Shown: piece by piece, positions 1 to 5,462 of the stretch
How the letters are laid out: each line of letters starts with the position of its first letter
Numbering within the stretch: position 1 is the first letter of the stretch
Assembly (NCBI GenBank): GCA_024277955.1
Contig: JAJRUE010000066.1
Coordinates: 1-7,012 of the forward strand
Length of the DNA: 7,012 nt
Source: Alphaproteobacteria bacterium
Lineage (GTDB): Bacteria; Pseudomonadota; Alphaproteobacteria; Rhodobacterales; Rhodobacteraceae
Reading direction: 5' to 3'
Position numbers and translations under genes: made by a program
Notes under the pieces: model-generated
What the model saw: only the letters and a program-made list of their open reading frames with translations
Told to the model about the DNA's origin: nothing
The model's database searches: none

Positions 1-603
1 ATAGCTATATCGGCACTCTGGACAGCACGGTCTCCAATATCGACGATCTGATCGAAAATACTGAAACCCTGACAAGGGCGCTCGACCAGGCATCCAGTTT
101 CATCGGCACCATCGACGACATCGGCGCTCTGGCCTCGGACAGCGGGGCGGTCTCGGGCAGCTTCACGGGTATCGAATATGTCACCGGAGTCGCCGCCGCG
201 ACACTGGTGTTGAGCGACGGGATAGATCGCTTCGACGGCAGCGGGTCGGATGGCGTCGCGCTGGATTTCTCGGCGGTCGGCGTCGATTTCAACTACAACA
301 TCAAAACCGGGGCGACAAACCTTGGCATCGCACAGAACGACGAGTTGACCGGCGTCGACGGGATCATCGGGGGCGCCGGAAAAAATCGGCTGCAGGGCGA
401 TGGCCGCGCCAACCGGATCGACGGCAAGGGCGGCGACGACACCCTGAAAGGTGGCAATGGCGACGATACGCTTGATGGTGGCGACGGCAACGACACGCTG
501 ATCGGTGGCATCGGCGCCGATGACCTGCGCGGCGGCACCGGAAACCGATGCGGATGGCCAATTGGCGGCAGGCGTTACGCAAGGCCATGCGAAGTGCTCT
601 TGA
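1..603 (+). pseudogene. RTX (hemolysin-type) calcium-binding protein, 3' end, apparently frameshifted
   Basis: The frame is open from the window's left edge (first full codon at 3), so the N-terminal part of the gene is missing. About 120 residues rich in Asp, Gly, Ser and Thr, with no recognised domain, lead into a block of nonapeptide repeats of the GGxGxDxLx type (369-546). Such repeats form a Ca2+-binding parallel beta-roll in proteins exported by type I secretion. The last repeat begins GGTGN. Reading on in the same frame gives Cys/Arg-rich sequence antisense to the amidase gene, which is not plausible protein. Removing one C at 545/546 restores GGTGND, and that frame ends at a TGA at 601-603, 35 bases before the convergent amidase stop. 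I infer a one-base insertion, either a real mutation or a sequencing error. The restored tail after GGTGND is only about 17 residues, short for an RTX C-terminal secretion region, so truncation or rearrangement is also possible. RTX identity is firm; the exact function (protease, adhesin, toxin) cannot be told. Confidence 0.75.
369..546 (+). repeat. RTX nonapeptide tandem repeats (27-bp period)
   Basis: Six complete 27-bp units start at 369, 396, 423, 450, 477 and 504, followed by a partial unit from 531. Units three to five (GKGGDDTLK, GGNGDDTLD, GGDGNDTLI) match the Ca-binding consensus best. The first two are degenerate, with Asn-Arg where Asp is usual (GGAGKNRLQ, GDGRANRID). The repeat is at the protein level, and codon choice differs between units, so it is not a recent DNA duplication. 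Confidence 0.9.
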
Positions 604-638
604 AGGCGGCGATCCGGCCCGGGGCCGAAACGCCATCA
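604..638. terminator. Possible hairpin between convergent RTX and amidase genes
   Basis: The 35-base gap between the two convergent stop codons contains a GC-rich inverted repeat: CGGCC at 615-619, a three-base loop, and GGCCG at 623-627. An outer GGCG (605-608 region) and CGCC (631-634) could extend it. No T-run follows on either strand, so it is not a textbook intrinsic terminator. Position and symmetry make a shared bidirectional stop plausible but unproven. Confidence 0.3.
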
Positions 639-2057
639 TCAGGCATGGACGGTGGATCTGTCATAGGGCCAGGGCATGTCAAGCGCTACAAGGCGTTCGA
701 AAACGACGCCGGCGCGCAGGACGCCGAGGTCGTCGAACCGCCGCCCGGCGATCTGCAGGCCCACCGGCATCGCGTCGAGGAACCCGCAGCACACGACATG
801 CGCCGGCGCCCCCGTCTGGTTGAACGGAATCGCGAAACTGCAATGGCCAAAGTGGTCTTCGCTGTCCGGGCCCACGGCGTCGGCGGCAAACCGGATCTCG
901 GTCATCGCCGGCGAGATTACGAAATCATAGGGCGCCAGCACGCTGGTGACGCGGGCCTTGAAATCCTCAAGCGCATAGAGCGCGCGGCTGAGATCGGGGG
1001 CCGAGGCCCGTTCCACCCGCCGGCTCCATTCGATCAGATGCGGCAGGGCCAGGTCGCGACGGGATTCGGCCAGGCTCATCAATTCGAAATGCGCCCGCGA
1101 TTGCAGGAACAGGTACAGGAACGGCATCGGGTCCGCATCGACCACCCTGGGGACCGGTTCGACGATGGCCCCGGCCGCTTCGAACAGGCTGGCCGCCGCG
1201 ATCGCCTTGTCCCTGACGCGATCGTCCAGCGCCCGGCCAAAACCCATGTCCAGCATCAGGCCGATGCGTTTGCCGCGCAGAAAATCATCGGGGGTGTCGG
1301 ACAATTGGCGAAAAGGGGTTTCGTCGATGACGGGCAGCGATTCATAGTCGCGCGCGTCGGGCCGGATCAGCACGCTCATCAACAGGCCGGCATCGGCGCT
1401 GGTGCGCGCCATCGGACCGGCGGCGCGCAGCGGGCTGGGTTGCAGATGCGGGATGCGCCCGCGACTGGGTTTCAGCCCGGCCAGCCCGTTGTGGGCGGCG
1501 GGCAGGCGAACCGAACCGGCGATATCGGTGCCCACCGCCAGCGGTGCGATGCCGGCGGCCACTGCGGCGCCCGACCCGGCGCTGGAGCCGCCGGGATTGG
1601 CATCCAGATCCCAGGGGTTGCGCACGATCCCGAATTGCGAGCTGACGCCGGCGGCCAACATGCCGAAATCCGGCATCGTGGTCTTTGCGAAGACGATGCC
1701 GCCGGCTTCCCTGATTCGCGCCGCCGGTGGCGCGTCTTCCTGCGCCGGGGTGCCGGGATAGCCCGCCGACCCGTGGTAATAGTCAAAGCCGATGCATTTC
1801 ACGCTGTCCTTGAGCAGGACCGGCACGCCATCGAGCGGGCCGACGGGGTTGTTGCGCGCCCAGCGGTCCTGCGATTGCGCGGCCTGTTCCAGCGCCGAGG
1901 CGGCGCGCAGGCTGAACAGGGCGTTGATATCCGGGTTGGCAATTTCCGCGCGCCTCAGGTGGGCCTGCATCACCTCGACCGGCGACAAGGTTCCGTCCGC
2001 ATATGCGCGCAGCAATTCAAGGGCACAAAGCGCGCAAATCTCGTTCTCGGTAGACAT
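639..2057 (-). CDS. Amidase-signature family hydrolase (amidase / GatA-like)
   Basis: A 472-residue protein, normal for the amidase-signature family, which hydrolyses carboxamide bonds (R-CO-NH2 or N-substituted amides) with a Ser-cisSer-Lys triad. The triad is visible when numbered from the chosen start: Lys83 in VLLKDSVK, the Ser pair 158/159 in PGGSSAGSGA, and nucleophile Ser182 in GTDIAGSVRLPA. The 24-residue gap between the two catalytic serines matches characterised members. The usual C-terminal PxNxTGxPA and MPVGLQIAG segments are present, and the gene looks intact. The start at 2057 (MSTENE) is preferred over an upstream ATG at 2195, because the extra 46 residues are Cys/Arg/Trp-rich and unlike the family; GGAG lies 12 bases upstream, a rather long spacing. 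There is no signal peptide, so it is probably cytoplasmic. It is not GatA of the tRNA amidotransferase on context, as no gatB or gatC is nearby. Substrate cannot be read from sequence. Divergence from the kinase/ABC genes suggests, but does not prove, a shared pathway. Confidence 0.9.
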   Translation of the reverse strand: MSTENEICALCALELLRAYADGTLSPVEVMQAHLRRAEIANPDINALFSLRAASALEQAAQSQDRWARNNPVGPLDGVPVLLKDSVKCIGFDYYHGSAGYPGTPAQEDAPPAARIREAGGIVFAKTTMPDFGMLAAGVSSQFGIVRNPWDLDANPGGSSAGSGAAVAAGIAPLAVGTDIAGSVRLPAAHNGLAGLKPSRGRIPHLQPSPLRAAGPMARTSADAGLLMSVLIRPDARDYESLPVIDETPFRQLSDTPDDFLRGKRIGLMLDMGFGRALDDRVRDKAIAAASLFEAAGAIVEPVPRVVDADPMPFLYLFLQSRAHFELMSLAESRRDLALPHLIEWSRRVERASAPDLSRALYALEDFKARVTSVLAPYDFVISPAMTEIRFAADAVGPDSEDHFGHCSFAIPFNQTGAPAHVVCCGFLDAMPVGLQIAGRRFDDLGVLRAGVVFERLVALDMPWPYDRSTVHA

Positions 2058-2168
2058 GCCGGTCAACAACTCCAATAGACAAACCCGGTCCGCAACATCA
2101 ATTCGTGGCCAATCGGCGGGAAAGAAGCGACAATATGGCCATGATGTCGGTGTCCTTCCAGTCTTACA

Positions 2169-2197
2169 TCGATATTCTGACAAATACCACATCACAA
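2169..2197 (-). promoter_or_regulatory. Candidate sigma70-like promoter for the amidase
   Basis: On the - strand, TTGTGA (2192-2197) and TATCGA (2169-2174) are separated by 17 bases. This would start transcription near 2162 and give a leader of roughly 105 bases before the amidase ATG. Both boxes are imperfect (four of six matches each), so this is only a candidate. The palindrome at 2214-2240 would sit just upstream of the -35 box. Confidence 0.35.
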
Positions 2198-2215
2198 CCG
2201 CGATATATGCATAAT
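2177..2215 (+). promoter_or_regulatory. Candidate promoter for the kinase genes
   Basis: On the + strand, CATAAT at 2210-2215 is a five-of-six match to a -10 box. The best upstream -35 match, CTGACA at 2177-2182, is too far from it (27 bases). That -35 instead pairs with the weaker GATATA at 2202-2207 at 19 bases. Either reading places the start point at or next to the palindrome at 2214-2240, a usual place for a repressor site. The assignment is weak. Confidence 0.3.
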
Positions 2216-2240
2216 ACCAGTCAAATTTTTTGACTGGTAT
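2214..2240. promoter_or_regulatory. Perfect 12-3-12 inverted repeat, likely operator
   Basis: ATACCAGTCAAA (2214-2225) and TTTGACTGGTAT (2229-2240) are exact reverse complements around a TTT spacer. Such long perfect symmetry in AT-rich DNA between divergent genes is typical of a dimeric repressor site. There is no T-run after the right arm, which argues against an intrinsic terminator. The natural candidate ligand is the DeoR/GlpR protein encoded at 4401-5162, because a near copy of one arm (TTGACTGATAT) recurs in front of the solute-binding-protein gene at 5372-5382. The symmetry is seen directly; the binding protein is inferred. Confidence 0.65.
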
Positions 2241-2271
2241 GGGTACAAATGGGCTGACCCTTGTGATATTG

Positions 2272-2313
2272 CTACCCCGGCTGCACCCTGTGCGCCCGCG
2301 TTCCGGGGGGTAG
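2272..2313 (+). other. Possible hairpin in the leader of the kinase transcript
   Basis: CTACCCC (2272-2278) can pair with GGGGTAG (2307-2313). Nested inside, GCAC (2283-2286) pairs with GTGC (2290-2293) around CCT. The structure ends about 35 bases before the ribosome binding site. It does not match a riboswitch I can name and may be fortuitous in G/C-rich sequence. Confidence 0.3.
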
Positions 2314-2357
2314 ATGGCGCAGTTGCGATAAATGCCAGCGAACTTGTGGGAGGTTCA

Positions 2358-3350
2358 ATGTCGACAGATATGCAGGCATCCGACGCAAGGGCGGCAACGC
2401 TTCGCCAGGCCATCGACGCCTTTCCGGCATGGCTGGCGAAGGATGCCTTGCCCGGGGACACGGTGGCGCCGGTCGCACATCCGATGAACCGGGGCGTGGA
2501 CGGGCAATGCGCCAGAATGACCGGGATCAACGGCGAGGCGCTGTTTCTCAAGGTGTTGAACCGGGATCAGAGGCGCTGGGCCCGGTTCGGGAACGCGGTC
2601 GAAATGGCGAAGAACGCTGGTAATGCCGGGCTTTCACCACGGTTGGTGGCATCGGACGCGGCGACCGGGGCGTATCTGTTAGAAAGACTGGATGACAATT
2701 GGCGCCCGGCGATCGTGCGTGATCTGAGGGCCGACCAGGCCCGCGAGAGTATCCTGGCCGCCACGAAAGCCTTGCACGGGTTGCCCCTGATCGGGCGCCG
2801 GGAATCGGTGATTGCACGGATTTCGCGGTTGCGCGAGGCGATGGATGCCGGTGCCCGGAACATCGAAACCGGCGCCCCGATCCGGGTGACGCCGCCCGAG
2901 GGCTTTGGCGACATGTGCGCGACCGTCGACCGGATTGCCCGGGGATTTGCCGCCGCCTCCAGCGATCTGGCGCCGTGCCACGTCGAAAACAGCCTGTCCA
3001 ACTTCCTGCTGGACCCGTCGGGGTCGGTTCGACTCGTCGATTTCGACCGGGCGGCGGATGGCGATCCGCTGTCGGATGTGGCCGCCCTGTGCAACGAATA
3101 CTGCCGCACTGACGCGGATGTGGCGCAGGCCGTCGAAATCCATGTCGGCCACGCCGACCCGGCCACGCTGGCGCGGGTCAAGCTGTACATGATCCTGTCG
3201 GCGTTCCAGTGGGGGATGTGGGGGAAGCTGTCGCATTTCACCACCGACCGACCGGATATCGAATACTTCAAATACGGCGAAAATCAGTTAATCCGCTGCG
3301 CCTGGCACATCGCGAACTGGGACGTGGACCAGTTGATCCGGGGGATGTGA
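2358..3350 (+). CDS. Choline/ethanolamine-kinase-like phosphotransferase, divergent (HxE active site)
   Basis: A 330-residue protein of the APH / choline-kinase fold, which moves the ATP gamma-phosphate to a hydroxyl of a small molecule. Visible parts in order are: a conserved-type Lys65 in LFLKVL; a catalytic loop PCHVENSLSNFLL (about 206-218); a Mg-binding VDFDRAADGDP with Asp228; and a C-terminal WGMW (Trp285, Trp288) followed by IEYFKY. The last two correspond to the choline-kinase segment WGLW...FxYxxY, whose tryptophans line the choline pocket. The loop normally reads HxDxxxxN. Here His208 and Asn215 are kept, but the catalytic Asp is Glu210 (GAA, one base from GAC). The N-lobe also lacks the usual GGxTN motif, so weak activity or a pseudokinase role is possible. 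The ATG at 2358 has GGAGG four bases upstream and is preferred over the in-frame GTG at 2346, which overlaps that site. The gene is the first of a tight pair with the related kinase downstream. Substrate (choline, ethanolamine, thiamine-like or other amino alcohol) is not settled. Confidence 0.82.
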   Translation: MSTDMQASDARAATLRQAIDAFPAWLAKDALPGDTVAPVAHPMNRGVDGQCARMTGINGEALFLKVLNRDQRRWARFGNAVEMAKNAGNAGLSPRLVASDAATGAYLLERLDDNWRPAIVRDLRADQARESILAATKALHGLPLIGRRESVIARISRLREAMDAGARNIETGAPIRVTPPEGFGDMCATVDRIARGFAAASSDLAPCHVENSLSNFLLDPSGSVRLVDFDRAADGDPLSDVAALCNEYCRTDADVAQAVEIHVGHADPATLARVKLYMILSAFQWGMWGKLSHFTTDRPDIEYFKYGENQLIRCAWHIANWDVDQLIRGM

Positions 3351-3351
3351 A

Positions 3352-4293
3352 ATGCTTGAAAATAAAATGAATTCAGCCCGAAGCGCGGCCGAACGCAGCC
3401 TTGAGGCTTCGCTGGCGAAAATCGTCGATTGGCAGGGGCTGACCATCACCTACACCCGGGTCAACGCGGGCTACACCAACTTCAACTATCTGGTGCATGT
3501 GGCCGAGCAGGACCGGACCTATTTCGCCAAGGTGGTCGGCCCGAACACCGACGTGTTCATCAATCGCAAGGTTGCTTACGAGGCGGCGGTTCTGTCCGGG
3601 GAATGCGGTGTCGGCCCGAAGATCGCGCAATATGTCGCCGAGGATGATTTCGAGGTTTACGATTTCCTGGACGGGTTTCGCAACTGCACGATCACCGACA
3701 TGCTGGATCCGCAGATCGGCGCGCGCGTGATGCGGGCCTATGCCAAAATTCACGCCGGCGCGCCGCTGTCGGCGACCAAGACCGGGTTCGATCAGATCCG
3801 CGAACACGCAACACAGGTTCGCGAGGCCGGGGCCGATTGCCCGCCCGACCTGGATGATCTGATGGTCCGGATGGAAAGGGCCGAAATCGCGCTGGCCGGG
3901 GCCGAAATGGCGTTGGTGCCCTGTTTCAACGACTGCTACGTCACCAACTATATGGTCAATGACAACAATGATGTGCGCATCATCGACTGGGAATATGGCG
4001 CCAATAACGATCCCTGGTGGGATCTGGCCTCGTATTTCTTCGAATGTTTCGCCGATGACGATACCCGCCGCCGACTGGTGCGGGTCTATAAAGCCGATGC
4101 CAGCGCCGGGGAACAGGCGCGGATAACCCTGTACACGCCGCTGGTCTGCCTGAAATGGGGGCTGTGGGCATCGCTGCAATCCAGCATTTCCTCGATCGAG
4201 TTCGACTATCTGAAATACGCCGACATCCTGTTCATGCGGGCAAGATACCTGATGGGGCTGGATGCATGGGGCAGGGCGCTGGAGGTCGCCTGA
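3352..4293 (+). CDS. Choline/ethanolamine-kinase-like phosphotransferase (FND active site)
   Basis: A 313-residue protein, a second and more typical member of the choline-kinase-like family. The N-lobe has NAGYTNFNYLVHV (38-50), matching the GGxTNxxY nucleotide loop, and Lys60 in YFAKVVG. The catalytic loop is PCFNDCYVTNYMV: catalytic Asp194 and Asn199 are present, but the usual His of HND is Phe192. The Mg site is IIDWEYGANNDPWWDLA with Asp212. The C-terminus has WGLW (Trp269, Trp272) then ISSIEFDYLKY, strikingly like eukaryotic choline kinases, which supports an amino-alcohol substrate. It starts one base after the stop of the previous kinase, with GGGGG seven bases upstream of the ATG. A second ATG at 3367 has no comparable site. 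Close packing implies co-transcription and perhaps a shared complex or sequential steps. The product is cytoplasmic, with no signal peptide or membrane segment. The family is certain; the exact substrate is inferred. Confidence 0.87.
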   Translation: MLENKMNSARSAAERSLEASLAKIVDWQGLTITYTRVNAGYTNFNYLVHVAEQDRTYFAKVVGPNTDVFINRKVAYEAAVLSGECGVGPKIAQYVAEDDFEVYDFLDGFRNCTITDMLDPQIGARVMRAYAKIHAGAPLSATKTGFDQIREHATQVREAGADCPPDLDDLMVRMERAEIALAGAEMALVPCFNDCYVTNYMVNDNNDVRIIDWEYGANNDPWWDLASYFFECFADDDTRRRLVRVYKADASAGEQARITLYTPLVCLKWGLWASLQSSISSIEFDYLKYADILFMRARYLMGLDAWGRALEVA

Positions 4294-4400
4294 CGGGGCA
4301 TGAGCCGAGGTTCCCTGTCCGCCGAGATCCTGATATTCAGCCTGAAACCCGGCGCCGCATGTGCGACAGTCCCCCGGGGAATGGTGACAAAGGGAAGATC
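4294..4400 (+). other. Short spacer between second kinase and deoR-family gene
   Basis: These 107 bases have no convincing promoter. A small near-palindrome (TCCCCCGGGGA, 4370-4380) precedes the ribosome binding site. The regulator is probably transcribed with the kinases, though an internal promoter cannot be excluded. Confidence 0.4.
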
Positions 4401-5162
4401 ATGAAGATAAAGCAGCGTCAGCGCCGGATTCTCGAGATTGTCCGCCAACAGGACCGGGCCACCGTCGAAGAGTTGTCGACGCTGTTGGGAATTTCCTATG
4501 AAACCGTGCGGCGCGATCTGACCGATCTGGAAAAAACCGGCAAAATCCAGAAGATACACGGTGGTGCGACCCTGCCACGAATGTTTGGCGAAGGCCCGTT
4601 CCAACAGCGGATGGCCGACAACGCCGAGGCCAAGATCAGCATCGCCAAGGCCGCCGCGCCGCTGTTTTCCAAGGGTGATACGGTGTTCATCGACACCGGG
4701 TCGACGACGCTGTATTTCACCGAATGCCTGACCGAAATCTCTGGTCTGACCATCATTACCAATTCGACCGCGATCGCCAGGATCGCCTCGATCGCCGAGT
4801 CGGACAACCGGGTTTTCCTGCTGGGGGGCGAGTTCAGTTCGAACAACCACCAGACCGTCGGCACCATGGTCGCGACCCAGGCACGGTCCTTTCAGGCGCA
4901 TCACGCGGTGCTGACGATTGGCGCGATGGACGCCAAGGCCGGGGCGATGGTGTTCTCGATCGAGGAAGCCCAGGTCGCGGTGGCGATGATCGAACAGTCA
5001 CAATCGCTGACGATTCTCGTCGATAGTTCCAAATTCGACAAGATCGCTTCTTTCAAGGTTTGCTCGCTCGATCAGATCGACAGGATGGTTTGCGAAAAGA
5101 AGCCTTCCGGTGATCTTGCCAAGGCGCTGACCGCCGCCGGGGTCGACGTCATTCAGGCCTGA
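4401..5162 (+). CDS. DeoR/GlpR-family transcriptional regulator
   Basis: A 253-residue protein of the normal family length. The N-terminal winged helix-turn-helix is clear: QRQRRILEIV (5-14), VEELSTLLGISYETVRRDLT (22-41) and the wing with KIHGGA (51-56), a close match to the DeoR signature. The C-terminal sensor domain has the sugar-isomerase-like fold that binds a phosphorylated metabolite: GDTVFIDTGSTTL (92-104), TIITNSTAIA (117-126), VFLLGGEF (138-145), and SIEEAQVAVAMI then LVDSSKFDK (about 206-214). DeoR proteins usually repress nearby catabolic and transport genes and release DNA when a phosphorylated intermediate accumulates. Here the adjacent kinases would make such an inducer, and both control regions carry a related TTGACTGRTAT sequence, so local control is likely (inferred). 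The start at 4401 follows AGGGAAG and matches where the family begins; the frame is open further upstream into the kinase gene, but that extension is not homologous. Confidence 0.93.
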   Translation: MKIKQRQRRILEIVRQQDRATVEELSTLLGISYETVRRDLTDLEKTGKIQKIHGGATLPRMFGEGPFQQRMADNAEAKISIAKAAAPLFSKGDTVFIDTGSTTLYFTECLTEISGLTIITNSTAIARIASIAESDNRVFLLGGEFSSNNHQTVGTMVATQARSFQAHHAVLTIGAMDAKAGAMVFSIEEAQVAVAMIEQSQSLTILVDSSKFDKIASFKVCSLDQIDRMVCEKKPSGDLAKALTAAGVDVIQA

Positions 5163-5232
5163 TCCGACAGGGTGCCGGGCTTCGGGCTCATCGGCGTTCT
5201 ATCTGCAAAGCCTTGATCGTGACCGGTTTTTC

Positions 5233-5246
5233 CCGGGAACACCCGG
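5233..5246 (+). terminator. Weak hairpin after the regulator gene
   Basis: CCGGG and CCCGG form a five-base stem around AACA, about 70 bases past the regulator stop. Only TTT follows, four bases later, so termination is uncertain. It would separate the kinase-regulator unit from the independently promoted transporter genes. Confidence 0.25.
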
Positions 5247-5342
5247 CAGTTTCAACACGAAGTTCCGCCGCGACGCGGTCGTTTGGCGCGTCTCTGCGGC
5301 GATCCTGGCCGCGTGGAAGGGTTGGCGGAAAAATCGGTTCAA

Positions 5343-5388
5343 ATCCCAAAATGTGGTAAACCCCAAAAAACTTGACTGATATTGGGAT
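5343..5388. repeat. Imperfect inverted repeat around the binding-protein promoter
   Basis: ATCCCAAAAT (5343-5352) and ATATTGGGAT (5379-5388) are reverse complements with one mismatch. They flank a further CCCCAAAAAA (5361-5370). The right arm overlaps the promoter spacer, so a protein binding both arms could block or loop the promoter. The repeat is seen directly; its function is inferred. Confidence 0.4.
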
Positions 5389-5400
5389 GTGCTCTAGGCT
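5372..5400 (+). promoter_or_regulatory. Sigma70-like promoter of the solute-binding-protein gene
   Basis: TTGACT at 5372-5377 (five of six matches to the -35 consensus) is followed by a 17-base spacer and TAGGCT at 5395-5400. The latter keeps the three most conserved -10 positions (T1, A2, T6). Transcription would begin near 5407, some 55 bases before the ATG. The -35 box lies inside TTGACTGATAT, the near copy of the operator arm at 2230-2240, so repressor binding here would cover the -35 element. Confidence 0.6.
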
Positions 5401-5462
5401 TTCACCATACGCCCCGAACCACTTGGACAGGTGGCGGGCGAACCAATTCGGGAGGAAGCAAG

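Larger units (their letters stand above)
2058..2357. other. Divergent intergenic control region
   Basis: These 300 bases separate the amidase start from the first kinase start and are clearly more AT-rich than the genes around 2160-2270. They hold candidate promoters on both strands, a perfect 27-bp palindrome and a possible hairpin leader, each listed separately. No convincing gene was found. A 32-codon frame at 2135-2233 is the only small ORF of note and is treated as a probable coincidence. Confidence 0.7.
5163..5462 (+). other. Intergenic control region before the solute-binding-protein gene
   Basis: A 300-base gap between the regulator stop and the binding-protein start. The first half is ordinary GC-rich sequence with one small hairpin (CCGGG 5233-5237, AACA loop, CCCGG 5242-5246) lacking a proper T-run. 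The second half turns AT-rich from about 5330 and holds the promoter and repeats listed separately. A 95-codon - strand frame here runs over the ribosome binding site and looks non-coding. Confidence 0.6.

Noticed and set aside
379..386. A-run (GGAAAAAATC) as a programmed frameshift site in the RTX gene
   Set aside because: The repeat frame is correct on both sides of the run, so no shift occurs there; the break is downstream at 545/546.
604..2078. Continuation of the RTX frame as a 623-residue + strand protein to 2078
   Set aside because: It is entirely antisense to an intact amidase gene, and its composition (Arg, His, Gln, Gly rich) is typical of a shadow frame in high-GC DNA.
2058..2195. 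N-terminal extension of the amidase to an ATG at 2195
   Set aside because: The extra 46 residues do not resemble the family, and would require a promoter inside or beyond the palindrome; MSTENE at 2057 fits the family start.
2135..2233. 32-codon + strand frame (MAMMSVSFQSYIDIL...) ending inside the palindrome
   Set aside because: It could be a leader peptide, but it would begin upstream of the candidate kinase promoters, has only a weak purine-rich site before it, and shows no attenuator-like codon run.
2214..2240. Palindrome as an intrinsic terminator
   Set aside because: The stem is AT-rich and no T-run follows either arm; the position between divergent promoters fits an operator better.
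3373..4179. 268-codon - strand frame
   Set aside because: It is antisense to the second kinase, which has all the expected family motifs in the sense frame.
4155..4400. N-terminal extension of the DeoR-family protein
   Set aside because: It overlaps the end of the second kinase in another frame and has no homology to the family; the ATG at 4401 has a ribosome binding site and the expected start.
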